A program made the translations under genes and the position numbers. The notes beneath the pieces were generated by a model, which ran no database searches, was not told where the DNA came from, and saw only the letters and a program-made list of their open reading frames with translations. A DNA stretch of 64,000 nucleotides, taken from the NCBI GenBank assembly GCA_021732085.1, contig JAKFVQ010000028.1, positions 26,783-90,782 on the forward strand, read 5' to 3'. How positions within the stretch are numbered: position 1 is the first letter of the stretch; the number at the start of each line of letters is the position of its first letter. This DNA is from Candidatus Obscuribacterales bacterium. GTDB taxonomy: Bacteria > Cyanobacteriota > Vampirovibrionia > Obscuribacterales > Obscuribacteraceae. This document shows positions 9,411 to 17,574 of this stretch, in pieces.

Positions 9411-10565
9411 TTGTCTCCACGTCATTTCCAAAAGAAAGATTTGAATTTCTTGGCGAAGAACACGTCTGCTTCACCGGACTTTTCATTCGACACGTCTGTC
9501 AGCGACGAGCCTACGCGCAATGCAAACAAATATTTGCGTTTTCTCAGTCGAGAGCGCGGCTTATCCGACAATACAATTCTGGCTTACGAAAATGACCTTC
9601 GGGCTTTCATTGCATGGCACCACCAGCGGGGCGGGGCTATAGATCGTTTTGCTCTAACATCCTACCTTCAACACCTTAAGTCCGAGGGGATGAAAGCTTC
9701 TTCGCTAGCAAGAAAGCTTGCTACCTTGCGCGGTTGGTTTGATTGGCTACTGCAGAATACACTGATAGCCAAGGACCCAAGCGAGGGAATAGTAAATCCC
9801 AAAATGCCTCGCGTATTACCGCAGATTCTAGCCACCAATGAGATAAATCATATGGTGCAGGCTGCGGAAAATCCAAGAGAGAAAGTGATCGTAGAATTGC
9901 TATACGGGGCTGGACTGCGTGTTTCTGAACTAGTAACACTGCGCATGAAGGACATCAACCTCAATCATGGATACGTTAGATGCATAGGAAAAGGATCCAA
10001 AGAACGGATCGTACCAATCGGCAAACAAGCGATTTTTGCAATTGAGGAATATTTGAAGGATGATGCACGTTTCAATGCCGCGGCCAGTTCCTCAACTGAT
10101 TCTGATAGCAAGAGCTTGCGGCGCAATTCGAAGTCAAATTCGCCACGAAAAGCGACGAGCAGCCCAGCACAGGTGAAGGAAGCACCGAACCGTAGGCGAC
10201 GACGAGTAATGGAGGAATCACCAACTCTTCTTGCCGATCGTAAAGGTCAAGGGTTAAACAGGCTTGTGGTCTGGCAGATCATAAAGCGCTTGGCAAAGAA
10301 AGCAAAAGTAAAGAAGCCACCATCCCCACATACATTGCGGCACAGCTTCGCTACGCACCTATTAGAAAATGGTGCAGATCTTCGAGTCGTTCAGGAGCTT
10401 TTAGGTCACTCCAGCATAGTCACCACGCAGCTCTACACTCACGTGAGCCGCAAGCATTTGAAGAAAGCGTACATGGCTGCACAGCTTAAGTTAGACGATC
10501 TCGCGTTTGCTAGAGAGGTTGAAAGATCCGCAATCCGCGACGCGACTGACGAGCAGGCAACGTAG
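9411..10565 (+). CDS. tyrosine site-specific recombinase, XerC/XerD type with a basic insert
   Basis: 384 aa against ~300 for Xer proteins. The N-terminal SAM-like core-binding domain (NKYLRFLSRERGLSDNTILAYENDLRAF) and the catalytic domain are complete: Arg in GLRVSELVTLR, Lys in GKGSKERIVP, His/Arg in PHTLRHSFATHLLENGADL, the LGHSSIVTTQLYTH box with the nucleophilic Tyr. Residues ~218-268 form a Ser/Arg/Lys-rich low-complexity insert between the Lys motif and the C-terminal half. The start is uncertain (TTG at 9411; the first ~35 residues are poorly conserved). A chromosome-dimer resolvase role is the default. No integron, phage or IS hallmarks flank it. Confidence 0.88.
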   Translation: MSPRHFQKKDLNFLAKNTSASPDFSFDTSVSDEPTRNANKYLRFLSRERGLSDNTILAYENDLRAFIAWHHQRGGAIDRFALTSYLQHLKSEGMKASSLARKLATLRGWFDWLLQNTLIAKDPSEGIVNPKMPRVLPQILATNEINHMVQAAENPREKVIVELLYGAGLRVSELVTLRMKDINLNHGYVRCIGKGSKERIVPIGKQAIFAIEEYLKDDARFNAAASSSTDSDSKSLRRNSKSNSPRKATSSPAQVKEAPNRRRRRVMEESPTLLADRKGQGLNRLVVWQIIKRLAKKAKVKKPPSPHTLRHSFATHLLENGADLRVVQELLGHSSIVTTQLYTHVSRKHLKKAYMAAQLKLDDLAFAREVERSAIRDATDEQAT

Positions 10566-10878
10566 CTACCTTACTCTCAACATCTATTCTAAATGTAATC
10601 AGCCTTGACACGAATCCTGCGCATCTCCTCCGAGCTGGATTCGCCGAAGAGCACAGCCCTTGAATACATCTTGATAGATCTTAAGCCGGGGCTGCTGATG
10701 CCCATTTGGCAAGCCCGGAACAAGCTAATAACGGATCGCGTTTCCAAGAGGCGCTTATAATTTAATGTTGAAAGAAGTCTCAGCGCTTGGCGTTATAGGG
10801 TACCTTAATGGTGTGGGCTGGGCGTATTCCGGCCCTACATAAGTCCATGTATGTGAGCACGGAGCCTGGAGAGAGCAG
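10566..10878. other. intergenic region, no gene seen
   Basis: A 313-base gap between the recombinase and the MerR-like gene. An A/T-rich -10-like stretch (TTATAATTTAATG, near 10756) may belong to the downstream promoter. No RNA gene, terminator with a clear U-run or repeat was recognised. Confidence 0.4.
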
Positions 10879-12054
10879 ATGCCCTCCCGCTCGTCCCAAA
10901 TGGACATCGTCAAGACAATCATCACAGCGAGTAGTTTGATGCGACAAAAGAACAAGGGTGAGGGCACCAAGATAGCCCAGGCTGCCAAAGAACTTGGCGT
11001 CACTTCCGTTACGATTCGTAGATACATAACCGAGTTCAACATAGAAACCACTGCCGATGAAAACGGCATCAAGGTTCTTCCCAAGCAAGCGATGGATGAG
11101 CTTTCTCTGATCCGCAAGCACAAGGAAGATGGACTCACCAATCCGAAGGTATTGGAGATTCTCGAAGAAACCCGCTCAAAAGGCGGCAGCAGCGAGAAAT
11201 CCAAACCAGCTGCAAAAGAGAAGGAAAAGGAGAAAGAAAAACCTGAACCAACTCGCAAGGCAATGCGCAAAGCTCCGGCTGAGCCAGCGCCAGCTGCCAA
11301 ATCAAAAAAGGCTGTCAGCAAAAAAGTAGTTGCTGAAGAAGAGGAAGAAGAGGAAGAAGCAGACGAAGATGCAGAGGAAGAGTCCGCCGAAGAGTCTGAT
11401 GACGACGACGACGAAAGCGACGATGAAGACGACGATATCGAAGCCAAGAAAGCTGACTCCGGTAACAAGGACGATGGTCCAATCGCTATTCCAACGGCCG
11501 ACGGTAAATCCAAATATTCACTAACCTGTCAGACCTGCCAAAAAACATTCGAGCACATGAATCCGAGACTGAGAGACTGTCTCGATTGCTACCGCATCAA
11601 GCGCAAAGAACGAAGACGTGGTGGCGACAAACACAAGAACGTGATTCAGAACCCAATTGCTCAGCAAGTAATCAGCAAGAATCAACAAGCTCAGGCTGCT
11701 GCTCAGCAAATGCAAGGACCAGGCGCTCAGGAAATGGAGCCAGTCGCACCAATTGCGGTTGCACGCACTCCGATTGAGCAGCCCAGAAAAATCTCGGTGC
11801 GCGACCAGTTGAATTTCGCACCAGTAGGCACCACGCCGCCGGTATATCAGCGAACACAAGTCCGCAGTTACCGAAAGGCAATCGAAGAGACGCGCCAAAT
11901 TACTTCCAATCTCAAACGCCGCCTCGAGCGCCCAGATTTGCCGGAAGCAGAGCGTCGTTTCCTCGAGCAGATATATGCCTATCAGCTAATTCTGCACCAA
12001 GGGTGGAAACATCTCTCTGAATACAAACAAGGTGATTCACCGCGTCACGACTAA
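10879..12054 (+). CDS. MerR-like HTH protein with acidic tract and zinc-ribbon-like motif
   Basis: 391 aa. ATG start with GGAGAG five bases upstream. Residues ~25-60 hold a helix-turn-helix (AQAAKELGVTSVTIRRYITEF) followed by a MerR-like wing. Then come a Lys/Glu/Pro-rich linker and an acidic tract of about 45 residues (~150-195). Two CxxC pairs (C217/C220 and C234/C237) in TCQTCQKTF..RDCLDCYRIKRKERRRGG look like a small zinc ribbon followed by a basic patch. The C-terminal ~60 residues are helical. The architecture is unfamiliar; a nucleoid-associated or transcription-linked protein is my inference. A clear terminator follows. Confidence 0.75.
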   Translation: MPSRSSQMDIVKTIITASSLMRQKNKGEGTKIAQAAKELGVTSVTIRRYITEFNIETTADENGIKVLPKQAMDELSLIRKHKEDGLTNPKVLEILEETRSKGGSSEKSKPAAKEKEKEKEKPEPTRKAMRKAPAEPAPAAKSKKAVSKKVVAEEEEEEEEADEDAEEESAEESDDDDDESDDEDDDIEAKKADSGNKDDGPIAIPTADGKSKYSLTCQTCQKTFEHMNPRLRDCLDCYRIKRKERRRGGDKHKNVIQNPIAQQVISKNQQAQAAAQQMQGPGAQEMEPVAPIAVARTPIEQPRKISVRDQLNFAPVGTTPPVYQRTQVRSYRKAIEETRQITSNLKRRLERPDLPEAERRFLEQIYAYQLILHQGWKHLSEYKQGDSPRHD

Positions 12055-12079
12055 GGCGCAAATTCAAATAGAGTTAATT

Positions 12080-12122
12080 ACAAACAGCGTCTACCCTTAT
12101 TTGGGTGGCGCTGTTTGTTTTA
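12080..12122 (+). terminator. intrinsic terminator after the MerR-like gene
   Basis: The arms ACAAACAGCG (12080-12089) and CGCTGTTTGT (12109-12118) are perfectly complementary and are followed by a short T-run. Inner bases CTACCC/GGGTGG can extend the stem. It lies 25 bases after the stop codon. Confidence 0.85.
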
Positions 12123-12338
12123 CGAGTAAGGGATAAGACAAATCCTTTGCCTCGCGTTGAAAGCGAGCATCGCTTCCAGCCGAATCCACAAGGCGTTCTC
12201 TAGAATCTTGAGCGCAACGATGCTTTCAAGAAGAAACTGTTTCGCCGTCAAGACCGAGCCCATCATACCGGAGCCGGTGCTCGACAATGAAGAATCGATT
12301 ATCAAAAACGAATTCCGGCACTAAGCTCTGGGCATTAG

Positions 12339-13367
12339 TTAGAACGGTTCAGGCATGTCGCTGAGCGACTTAGGAGCTGGTCCAATGGGCTGCGCGAAAA
12401 CGTCATCTCCGACCAAGCCAGGCACCGAGGATGGTACCATCGCACTGGGTCCTCGCATTGGTACTGCTGACGGTGCCGCAGGCGGAGCAAAGCCTTGGAA
12501 GCCCGGAGTGGCAATCTGAACTGGCTGCACGACCGATTCCGGAACAGTTAGTCCACGATTTAAGCGAACAGGAATGGCTTCTCCTTCTTCCAGAATGAAG
12601 TCATTACCACGGTGGCGGCGTGCATGAGTAACGCCTATACCATCTGTAAAAGAGCCGAGCATACTGTTGAAATGCTTGCCGGTGTCAGCAATATCGAAAC
12701 CAAGATTTCTCTTTTTGGGCGGTTTCTTAAATGCGTGGGCTGGGTTGCTGTCGATAAATCCACTAAAAGGAAGGTGGGTTCCGTCCGGCAGAACAAGGGA
12801 CTGGATAGAGACCTGCATCTGCCCAGGCATTCCGGCTCTTAGTTTCTTTGCTGGTGTGACTGCCGTTACAGAGCCAACGATTTTGCTGTGCTGAGGGATG
12901 ATTTGTAGTCCGTTTTGAACGAAGCCGTCCTCCAGCTTTATCGCAAAAGTGTCGCCTGGCAAGCTTTTGCCAGAAGAGATAGTGTGCTCAAGAATCCCAG
13001 TAAGCACAACCCCTGCAGGTACTCGATTGGACACACCAGCCACACCGGCTGGCACTTGCCCTTTCCAAAAGTTTGGACCGATTTGCCCCGGAGCGCTTGT
13101 TTGGCCAGGCAGGAATGGGGCTTGACTCGGAAGGAATGGCGCTTGACCTGGCATCGTAGTTGGAACACCCGGTATCGTCCCGCCCGTCATACCTGCGATC
13201 TGAGCTGCAGCCTGCTGAGAGCTCATAGTCCCGGCGGGATTCGAGCCCTGCTGCTTTTGAATCTCCCATTGATTTCTGCCTTGGGAGCCACAGTGCATAG
13301 ACGCCGCATATGCGACAGTAAGCAGTCCCAAAGCCGCTGTTTTTGAGAGTCCCCTCATTTTTCTCAA
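12339..13367 (-). CDS. exported Pro/Gly-rich protein with VirB10/TrbI-like beta domain
   Basis: 342 aa with a signal peptide (LSKTAALGLLTVAYAASMH, followed by Cys, possibly a lipoprotein). A Gln/Pro/Gly-rich linker (~40-95) precedes a beta-rich domain: VPAGVVLTGILEHTISSGKSL, GDTFAIKLEDGFVQNGLQIIP, HSKIVGSVTAV, and MQVSIQSLVLPDGTHLPFSG. This order of 'P-G-..-L-..-ISS..-GD..-V-IP-..-G-V' resembles the C-terminal domain of VirB10/TrbI-like proteins. No other conjugation genes are near, so a general envelope role is more likely. It is divergent from the rpsF operon. Confidence 0.7.
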   Translation of the reverse strand: MRKMRGLSKTAALGLLTVAYAASMHCGSQGRNQWEIQKQQGSNPAGTMSSQQAAAQIAGMTGGTIPGVPTTMPGQAPFLPSQAPFLPGQTSAPGQIGPNFWKGQVPAGVAGVSNRVPAGVVLTGILEHTISSGKSLPGDTFAIKLEDGFVQNGLQIIPQHSKIVGSVTAVTPAKKLRAGMPGQMQVSIQSLVLPDGTHLPFSGFIDSNPAHAFKKPPKKRNLGFDIADTGKHFNSMLGSFTDGIGVTHARRHRGNDFILEEGEAIPVRLNRGLTVPESVVQPVQIATPGFQGFAPPAAPSAVPMRGPSAMVPSSVPGLVGDDVFAQPIGPAPKSLSDMPEPF

Positions 13368-13500
13368 TCGCTCCCTGACCTTTGCCAGTGGTCCGCGGCA
13401 GCACCGCTTTTCCAGGCTTCGCTATTATGAAACGGAGTCTATCGAAAATTCTAAGCTAGCGCTATGTGAGGATTACGAACGTGGTAAGATCCTCATCCTG

Positions 13501-13547
13501 GCTGCTGAAAAGCAGCTTTTATTGTTATCCTCTGCCTGCAAAGCAGG
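13501..13547 (+). promoter_or_regulatory. rpsF leader with two hairpins, possible attenuator
   Basis: Hairpin 1 is GCTGCT-GAAA-AGCAGC (13501-13516) with a GNRA-type loop and a TTTT run after it. Hairpin 2 is CCTGC-AAA-GCAGG (13535-13547). Both lie in the 5' leader of rpsF. S6/S18 leaders are known to autoregulate in many bacteria. I cannot confirm the conserved S6:S18-binding bulge, so the role is an inference. Confidence 0.35.
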
Positions 13548-13572
13548 TCGTGAAGCCCATGGGGGAATTATC

Positions 13573-13893
13573 GTGTCAGAAAAAGCAAGAAAATACGAAA
13601 CAGTATTCATCGTCCGTCCGACTTTGGATGATGAATCCGTCGATCGTTGCGTGAACACAGTCGAAGAGTTCATCAAAGGTCAGGGCGGCAGCATTCTCAA
13701 TACCGAAAAGAAAGGTCGTAAAAGACTTTCTTACGAAGTGAAGAAGCTTCGTGACGGTTTCTTCGTCGTCCTTCGCTACGAAGTGAAGCCCGAAGCTATC
13801 GTCGCCTTCAAGCGCATGATTCAGTTGAACGAAGACATCATTCGTTCGATTACCGTGACTTTGGAAGAAGAAGCTCTCCAAGTCAGCATGTAA
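13573..13893 (+). CDS. rpsF: 30S ribosomal protein bS6
   Basis: 106 aa from the GTG at 13573, chosen because GGGGG is seven bases upstream and the protein then begins SEKARKYETVFIVRPTLDD as expected for S6. Key family segments are ETVFIVRPTL, GRKRLSYEVKKLRDGFFVVLRYE and the C-terminal DIIRSITVTLEEE. bS6 binds 16S rRNA with bS18 in the platform of the 30S subunit. It is first in the rpsF-ssb-rpsR group, with 22 bases to ssb. Confidence 0.95.
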   Translation: MSEKARKYETVFIVRPTLDDESVDRCVNTVEEFIKGQGGSILNTEKKGRKRLSYEVKKLRDGFFVVLRYEVKPEAIVAFKRMIQLNEDIIRSITVTLEEEALQVSM

Positions 13894-13915
13894 TCAATAA
13901 TCCGGGGGAAAGTAA

Positions 13916-14380
13916 ATGAGCAGCTTGAGCAAAATAGTTGTGTCCGGAAGAGTTATTCGACCGCCCGAAAAGCGGTTCACCCCGAATACTAACGTTGCTG
14001 TCACCGACTTCACCATCGCCGTTGAGTCCAATCCTCGCCAGGATGGGACCGTCGAAAGCCATCCTGTCAAAATAATCGCCTGGCGCGATTTGGCTGAGAG
14101 ACTGGCTCAAGACGTCAAAAAGGGCGACCTAGTAGCCGTAGATGGACGTTTGCAACTCAACAACTACACAAATTCCGAAGGCCAACGCCGTCGGGATGTC
14201 GAAGTCGAAGCTAACTCGGTTGAAAATCTGACACAGATCGTAAATGGCGGCGGTGCTGCATCAGCTCCAGCCGACGCAGGTCGCTCCGTGGTCAGAGCAG
14301 CAGCCAAGCCAAGCAAGCCCGAAGCGGCTCCAGACGATCTAGACGCTATATTTGCCAGCGAAGACGAGATTCCGTTCTAA
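13916..14380 (+). CDS. ssb: single-stranded DNA-binding protein
   Basis: 154 aa. The N-terminal OB fold (SKIVVSGRVIRPPEKRFTPN.., VTDFTIAVES, VKIIAWRDLAERLAQDVKKGDLVAVDGRL) covers ~1-110. It is followed by an Ala/Pro-rich linker and the acidic C-terminal tip ASEDEIPF, which recruits replication and repair partners. GGGGG lies eight bases before the ATG. The order rpsF-ssb-rpsR is the classical arrangement. Confidence 0.95.
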   Translation: MSSLSKIVVSGRVIRPPEKRFTPNTNVAVTDFTIAVESNPRQDGTVESHPVKIIAWRDLAERLAQDVKKGDLVAVDGRLQLNNYTNSEGQRRRDVEVEANSVENLTQIVNGGGAASAPADAGRSVVRAAAKPSKPEAAPDDLDAIFASEDEIPF

Positions 14381-14558
14381 ACGCTCTCAAGCTCATCGGC
14401 CCACTCATGAAGCCACTTGCGGCTCGTCGTAGTGCGTAGTAAGCAGCTTTCCCGAGAAGAAGAACTTGTCCCCTTGCCTGGCAATCGCGCAGCTCAAGAG
14501 CTCAAGTTCGAAATGGTCTCGCCACGTTTGGTACATTTTATATAATAGGTAAACTGCA

Positions 14559-14792
14559 ATGCCCAGAAGAGAATCCTTTGGCGCTACACGCCACAAATCC
14601 TGCAAACTTTGTCAGGACAAAATTTTTGAAATCGATTACAAAGACACAATGCGCTTGCGCAAGTTCTTGAGCGAAAACGGAAAGATTCTCGGACGCCGAA
14701 TCACCGGAAATTGCTCAGAGCACCAAAAGCAAATCACCCTGGCGGTGAAGCGCTCTCGCGAAATCTGTTTGATCGCAAACGGCTACGAATAA
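14559..14792 (+). CDS. rpsR: 30S ribosomal protein bS18
   Basis: 77 aa. The sequence has CKLCQDKIFEIDYKDTMRLRKFLSENGKILGRRITG and HQKQITLAVKRSREICLI, all diagnostic of S18, with a CxxC of the zinc-type variants. It is separated from ssb by 178 bases. A TATAAT box at 14541-14546 lies only 12 bases before the ATG; if it is used, the transcript would have an almost absent leader. The AGGT between box and start could serve as ribosome site for read-through mRNA from ssb. Confidence 0.95.
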   Translation: MPRRESFGATRHKSCKLCQDKIFEIDYKDTMRLRKFLSENGKILGRRITGNCSEHQKQITLAVKRSREICLIANGYE

Positions 14793-14805
14793 GAAATTCG
14801 GTGCT

Positions 14806-15720
14806 ATGGAAAACAATTCCAGCAGCACAAAGTCCGATTATCGGAACAGAATAAACAAAGCCATCGACTTTATGCAAGCTAACCTGCACGCCCCGCCGTC
14901 CTTAGATGGACTGGCGGAAATTGCTGGTTTTTCTCCATATCATTTCCATCGAATTTTCAAAGGTATTGTCGGCGAAAGCGTCATTGCTCACGCTAATCGG
15001 CTAAGACTGGAAAAAGCCGTGAGAATGCTCAAGCACACAGATCTAAAATTGAGCAAAATAGCTTCGGAATCTGGGTATGAATCGTCCTCGAGTTTTTCCC
15101 GCGCATTTTCCGAATCTTATGGATTGAGCCCTAGAGAGTTTCGGCGAAGCAAGACTTTCAAAGATAGCAAGATCCGTCAAGTTTTCCCAATCGATATGGA
15201 ATATATTGCTTCCGATAAGGGCTTCGATGAGCTAATAACAAAATTTCCGGTCGCAATTAAAAACATCGATTTTGGAAGAGTTGCATATATTCGCTCTTGG
15301 AATTCTTACAGCGACGATCGTTGCCTCAAAGCTTTCGGTCGACTAAAAAATTGGGCAGATGAAAATGGCAACTATAGAAAGGATAGCTGTTTCTTTGGGA
15401 TGTCGCTGGATGATCCAGAAGTGACACCGAAAGAGCAATGCCGCTATGAATCTTGCCTGACCGTTTCTGAAGCGGCAAGTAGCGCCGGCGAGATTGAAGT
15501 AATTCAGTTTCCCAAAATGCAATTGGCCACTACCAGAATATTCGGTGACTTAAATCTATGCACAGAAGCTTATGCATTTCTGTTTTCCTCGTGGTTGCCG
15601 CGTAGCGGATATGATCCCGAGCACTGTCCAGCAATAGAGATTTTTCTTGATCGACAAAAAGTACTCGATTGGAGCCACTTTTCCCTGGAATTAGGAATAC
15701 CTGTTAAACGTAAAGGATGA
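14806..15720 (+). CDS. AraC-family regulator with C-terminal GyrI-like effector domain
   Basis: 304 aa. The N-terminal ~105 residues contain two helix-turn-helix units (LDGLAEIAGFSPYHFHRIFK and LSKIASESGYESSSSFSRAF) ending with the AraC signature YGLSPREFR. The C-terminal ~160 residues (FPVAIKNIDFGRVAYIRSWN..) resemble the GyrI-like ligand-binding domain found behind AraC domains (Rob/SoxS-type multidrug sensing). The stop overlaps the start of the exported VOC protein gene (ATGA), so the two are translationally coupled; the regulator may control its partner. Confidence 0.88.
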   Translation: MENNSSSTKSDYRNRINKAIDFMQANLHAPPSLDGLAEIAGFSPYHFHRIFKGIVGESVIAHANRLRLEKAVRMLKHTDLKLSKIASESGYESSSSFSRAFSESYGLSPREFRRSKTFKDSKIRQVFPIDMEYIASDKGFDELITKFPVAIKNIDFGRVAYIRSWNSYSDDRCLKAFGRLKNWADENGNYRKDSCFFGMSLDDPEVTPKEQCRYESCLTVSEAASSAGEIEVIQFPKMQLATTRIFGDLNLCTEAYAFLFSSWLPRSGYDPEHCPAIEIFLDRQKVLDWSHFSLELGIPVKRKG

Positions 15721-16127
15721 TTTGTATGTTAAAAATTCTCATTACGCTAGTTTTGCTTCTCGTTGGAAACAGCGTAATCGCTTCGAACGCAGATGAGTTC
15801 GGACAATTTTCCGTGAGTCTTGGCATAAAAGACATCAAGGTTTCAAAAGCTTTTTATGAGAAGCTCGGATTCAAACAAGTAACAGGAGAACCTGCAAAAG
15901 GTTGGGTCATCTTACAAAAAGGCGACGTTGTAATCGGACTTTTTACCGAATTCAAAAACGGTCCGACTTCGCTCACATTCAATCCAAAAGATGTGCGAGC
16001 AATTCAAAAAGCACTGAAGAAAAAGGGATTCAAATTCGAGCGTGAAATCGACGAGAAGAAAACAGGACCAGATTGGATACTAATCAAAGATCCCGACGGC
16101 AACAAGATCATGTTCGATCAACACTAG
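15717..16127 (+). CDS. exported glyoxalase/bleomycin-resistance (VOC) fold protein
   Basis: 136 aa; a second ATG nine bases on (15726) gives the cleaner start MLKILITLVLLLVGNSVIAS. That is a signal peptide with a cleavage-like site near SNA. The mature part is one VOC domain: FSVSLGIKDIKVSKAFYEKLGFKQVTGE, VIGLFTEFKNG, WILIKDPDGNKIMFDQH. Metal ligands of glyoxalase I are not clearly conserved. Export is unusual for this fold. Start overlaps the AraC-type gene by four bases, and the 3' end overlaps the convergent TonB-like gene by four bases. Confidence 0.85.
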   Translation: MICMLKILITLVLLLVGNSVIASNADEFGQFSVSLGIKDIKVSKAFYEKLGFKQVTGEPAKGWVILQKGDVVIGLFTEFKNGPTSLTFNPKDVRAIQKALKKKGFKFEREIDEKKTGPDWILIKDPDGNKIMFDQH

Positions 16128-16714
16128 TTGCTTTTGATTCTATCTTTGTGATTCACTTCAAAAGTAAATGAAATGTCCATCGTATCATTGAAGCCGCTCG
16201 GCAATGGTGGCAACGCGGGCATTGCATCCACGATTGCTTTAATGGCAGCGGCATCTGTCTCAGAGAGTCTGGACATTCGCTCAAAACCCACATCAGAAAT
16301 TTCTCCGTTGGGATGCACTTTGAAATGCATTTTGACAATAGCCTCTTGATCTGTTGGCGGATGCCACTTGGACTTTATCTGCTTCTCGAGCGCAGCCATG
16401 TAGGGTCCAAAATCCACCTCCTGAGTTTGCGCAGGAGGTCCGAAGTGGTAACTACTAGCTACGCACATCGACACAAATACGCACAGCAATAAGGAAGCAA
16501 TTAAAACGAGAGAAGACTTCATCCTCTTGGTCTTTTGTACTGGAGACGACTTCTTGCTCAACTCATCAAAAGCTGACAACCAGTCCTTCTCTGCAGCATG
16601 AGGATCGGTCAAAACGTCGATGAGTTTGTTCTGATTTTCGCCACTCGAACAACAGTCATTTGCCATTTTGATCTGGATGCCATCAGCTGTCTCGGCTTTG
16701 CCAAACTTGTCCAT
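16124..16714 (-). CDS. single-pass membrane protein with TonB-like C-terminal domain
   Basis: 196 aa. A ~65-residue cytoplasmic N-terminus precedes one membrane segment (SSLVLIASLLLCVFVSMCVASS). A periplasmic C-terminal domain (YMAALEKQIKSKWHPPTDQEAIV, HPNGEISDVGFERMSRLSETDAAAIKAI) matches the TonB_C/TonB_2-type fold. The proline-rich linker of true TonB is missing. The ATG has GGAG eight bases upstream. No ExbB/ExbD genes are near, so energy transduction to outer-membrane transporters is not certain. Confidence 0.8.
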   Translation of the reverse strand: MDKFGKAETADGIQIKMANDCCSSGENQNKLIDVLTDPHAAEKDWLSAFDELSKKSSPVQKTKRMKSSLVLIASLLLCVFVSMCVASSYHFGPPAQTQEVDFGPYMAALEKQIKSKWHPPTDQEAIVKMHFKVHPNGEISDVGFERMSRLSETDAAAIKAIVDAMPALPPLPSGFNDTMDISFTFEVNHKDRIKSN

Positions 16715-16882
16715 ATCTATTACTCCGCGCGGCTCTTCTGGCCTATTCTATAGCGCATGTGTCGTAGTAGATCCCAGAGGAAGCCTTATCGCTAGCTTCA
16801 CAAGCAAGATCTAAGTACGTAATTTGAATGGTTCAGAAACAATTTGAGCTTAAATACAATTATGATTGCACTTAAATGCCAA

Positions 16883-17494
16883 CTAGCTAAAGCTATATTC
16901 TTCTTCCTCTTCGCGCACAACCGGCGGGAGGTCGATGCCCTTGTACACTCGCTCAATAGGCAGTTTCAGTATCTTTCCAGGGCAGCACTGAAATTCGAGC
17001 ACGCCATTTGGATGCAATGTGAAGTGCTCCCATTCGTCCTCGCTCAATCTTTGATGCACTTCTATCTTCATCCGATTTTGGTGGACGATGATGTACTGTT
17101 TTAATTCAGGGATGTCCTTATAGACAGCAAGCTTTTCGCGAAGATCAATTTGCTTTGTCGAAGGAGAGAGAACCTCGACTATTACAACGGGTTCGTTCAA
17201 GACATAACAACTGGGATTGAATGGCTCGCAACTCACCACGACATCGGGATAATAGTAGGACTCCGCTTTCTCAATAAAGACCTTCATATTGTTGACATAA
17301 ACAGAGCACCTGGAACCATCCAAGAAACTATCTAATGCTGTGGATAGATTTACACAGATGCGCACGTGCGCCGCAGAGGCTCCGTTCATTGCGAAAATTT
17401 CGCCACGCATGTACTCATGGCGAATCTGAGATGTTTTCTCCGAACTTAGGTATTCTTGAATAGACAGCTTTCGAGATCTTAACGGTTCCGACAT
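16883..17494 (-). CDS. Uma2-family (DUF820) putative restriction-endonuclease-fold protein
   Basis: 203 aa, a typical length. The PD-(D/E)XK fold is seen in YYYPDVVVSCE and VIVEVLSPSTKQIDLREKLAVYKDIPELKQYIIV. The last segment is the diagnostic Uma2 pattern, with E/S residues for the active site. Uma2 proteins are expanded in Cyanobacteria and related groups, and their substrates are unknown. Monocistronic; GAGG lies ten bases before the ATG. Confidence 0.92.
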   Translation of the reverse strand: MSEPLRSRKLSIQEYLSSEKTSQIRHEYMRGEIFAMNGASAAHVRICVNLSTALDSFLDGSRCSVYVNNMKVFIEKAESYYYPDVVVSCEPFNPSCYVLNEPVVIVEVLSPSTKQIDLREKLAVYKDIPELKQYIIVHQNRMKIEVHQRLSEDEWEHFTLHPNGVLEFQCCPGKILKLPIERVYKGIDLPPVVREEEEEYSFS

Positions 17495-17574
17495 CGGTAT
17501 TTATCCTCGAACTGGAAGCGAAGTTTGACACCTTCAATTTATTATAGCTGTTTTCAGTTTTACCCGCGAAGCAC

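Noticed and set aside
9411..10565. Integron or phage integrase
   Set aside because: No attI-like site, gene cassettes, phage genes or tRNA-adjacent attachment site are nearby; a Xer-type housekeeping role fits better.
10755..11513. 252-codon Ser-rich frame on the minus strand
   Set aside because: It is the mirror of the acidic/basic tract of the MerR-like gene; the Ser runs come from complementing Glu/Asp codons.
12120..12305. 61-codon hydrophobic frame on the minus strand
   Set aside because: TTG start without ribosome site, overlapping the terminator of the MerR-like gene; could not be supported.
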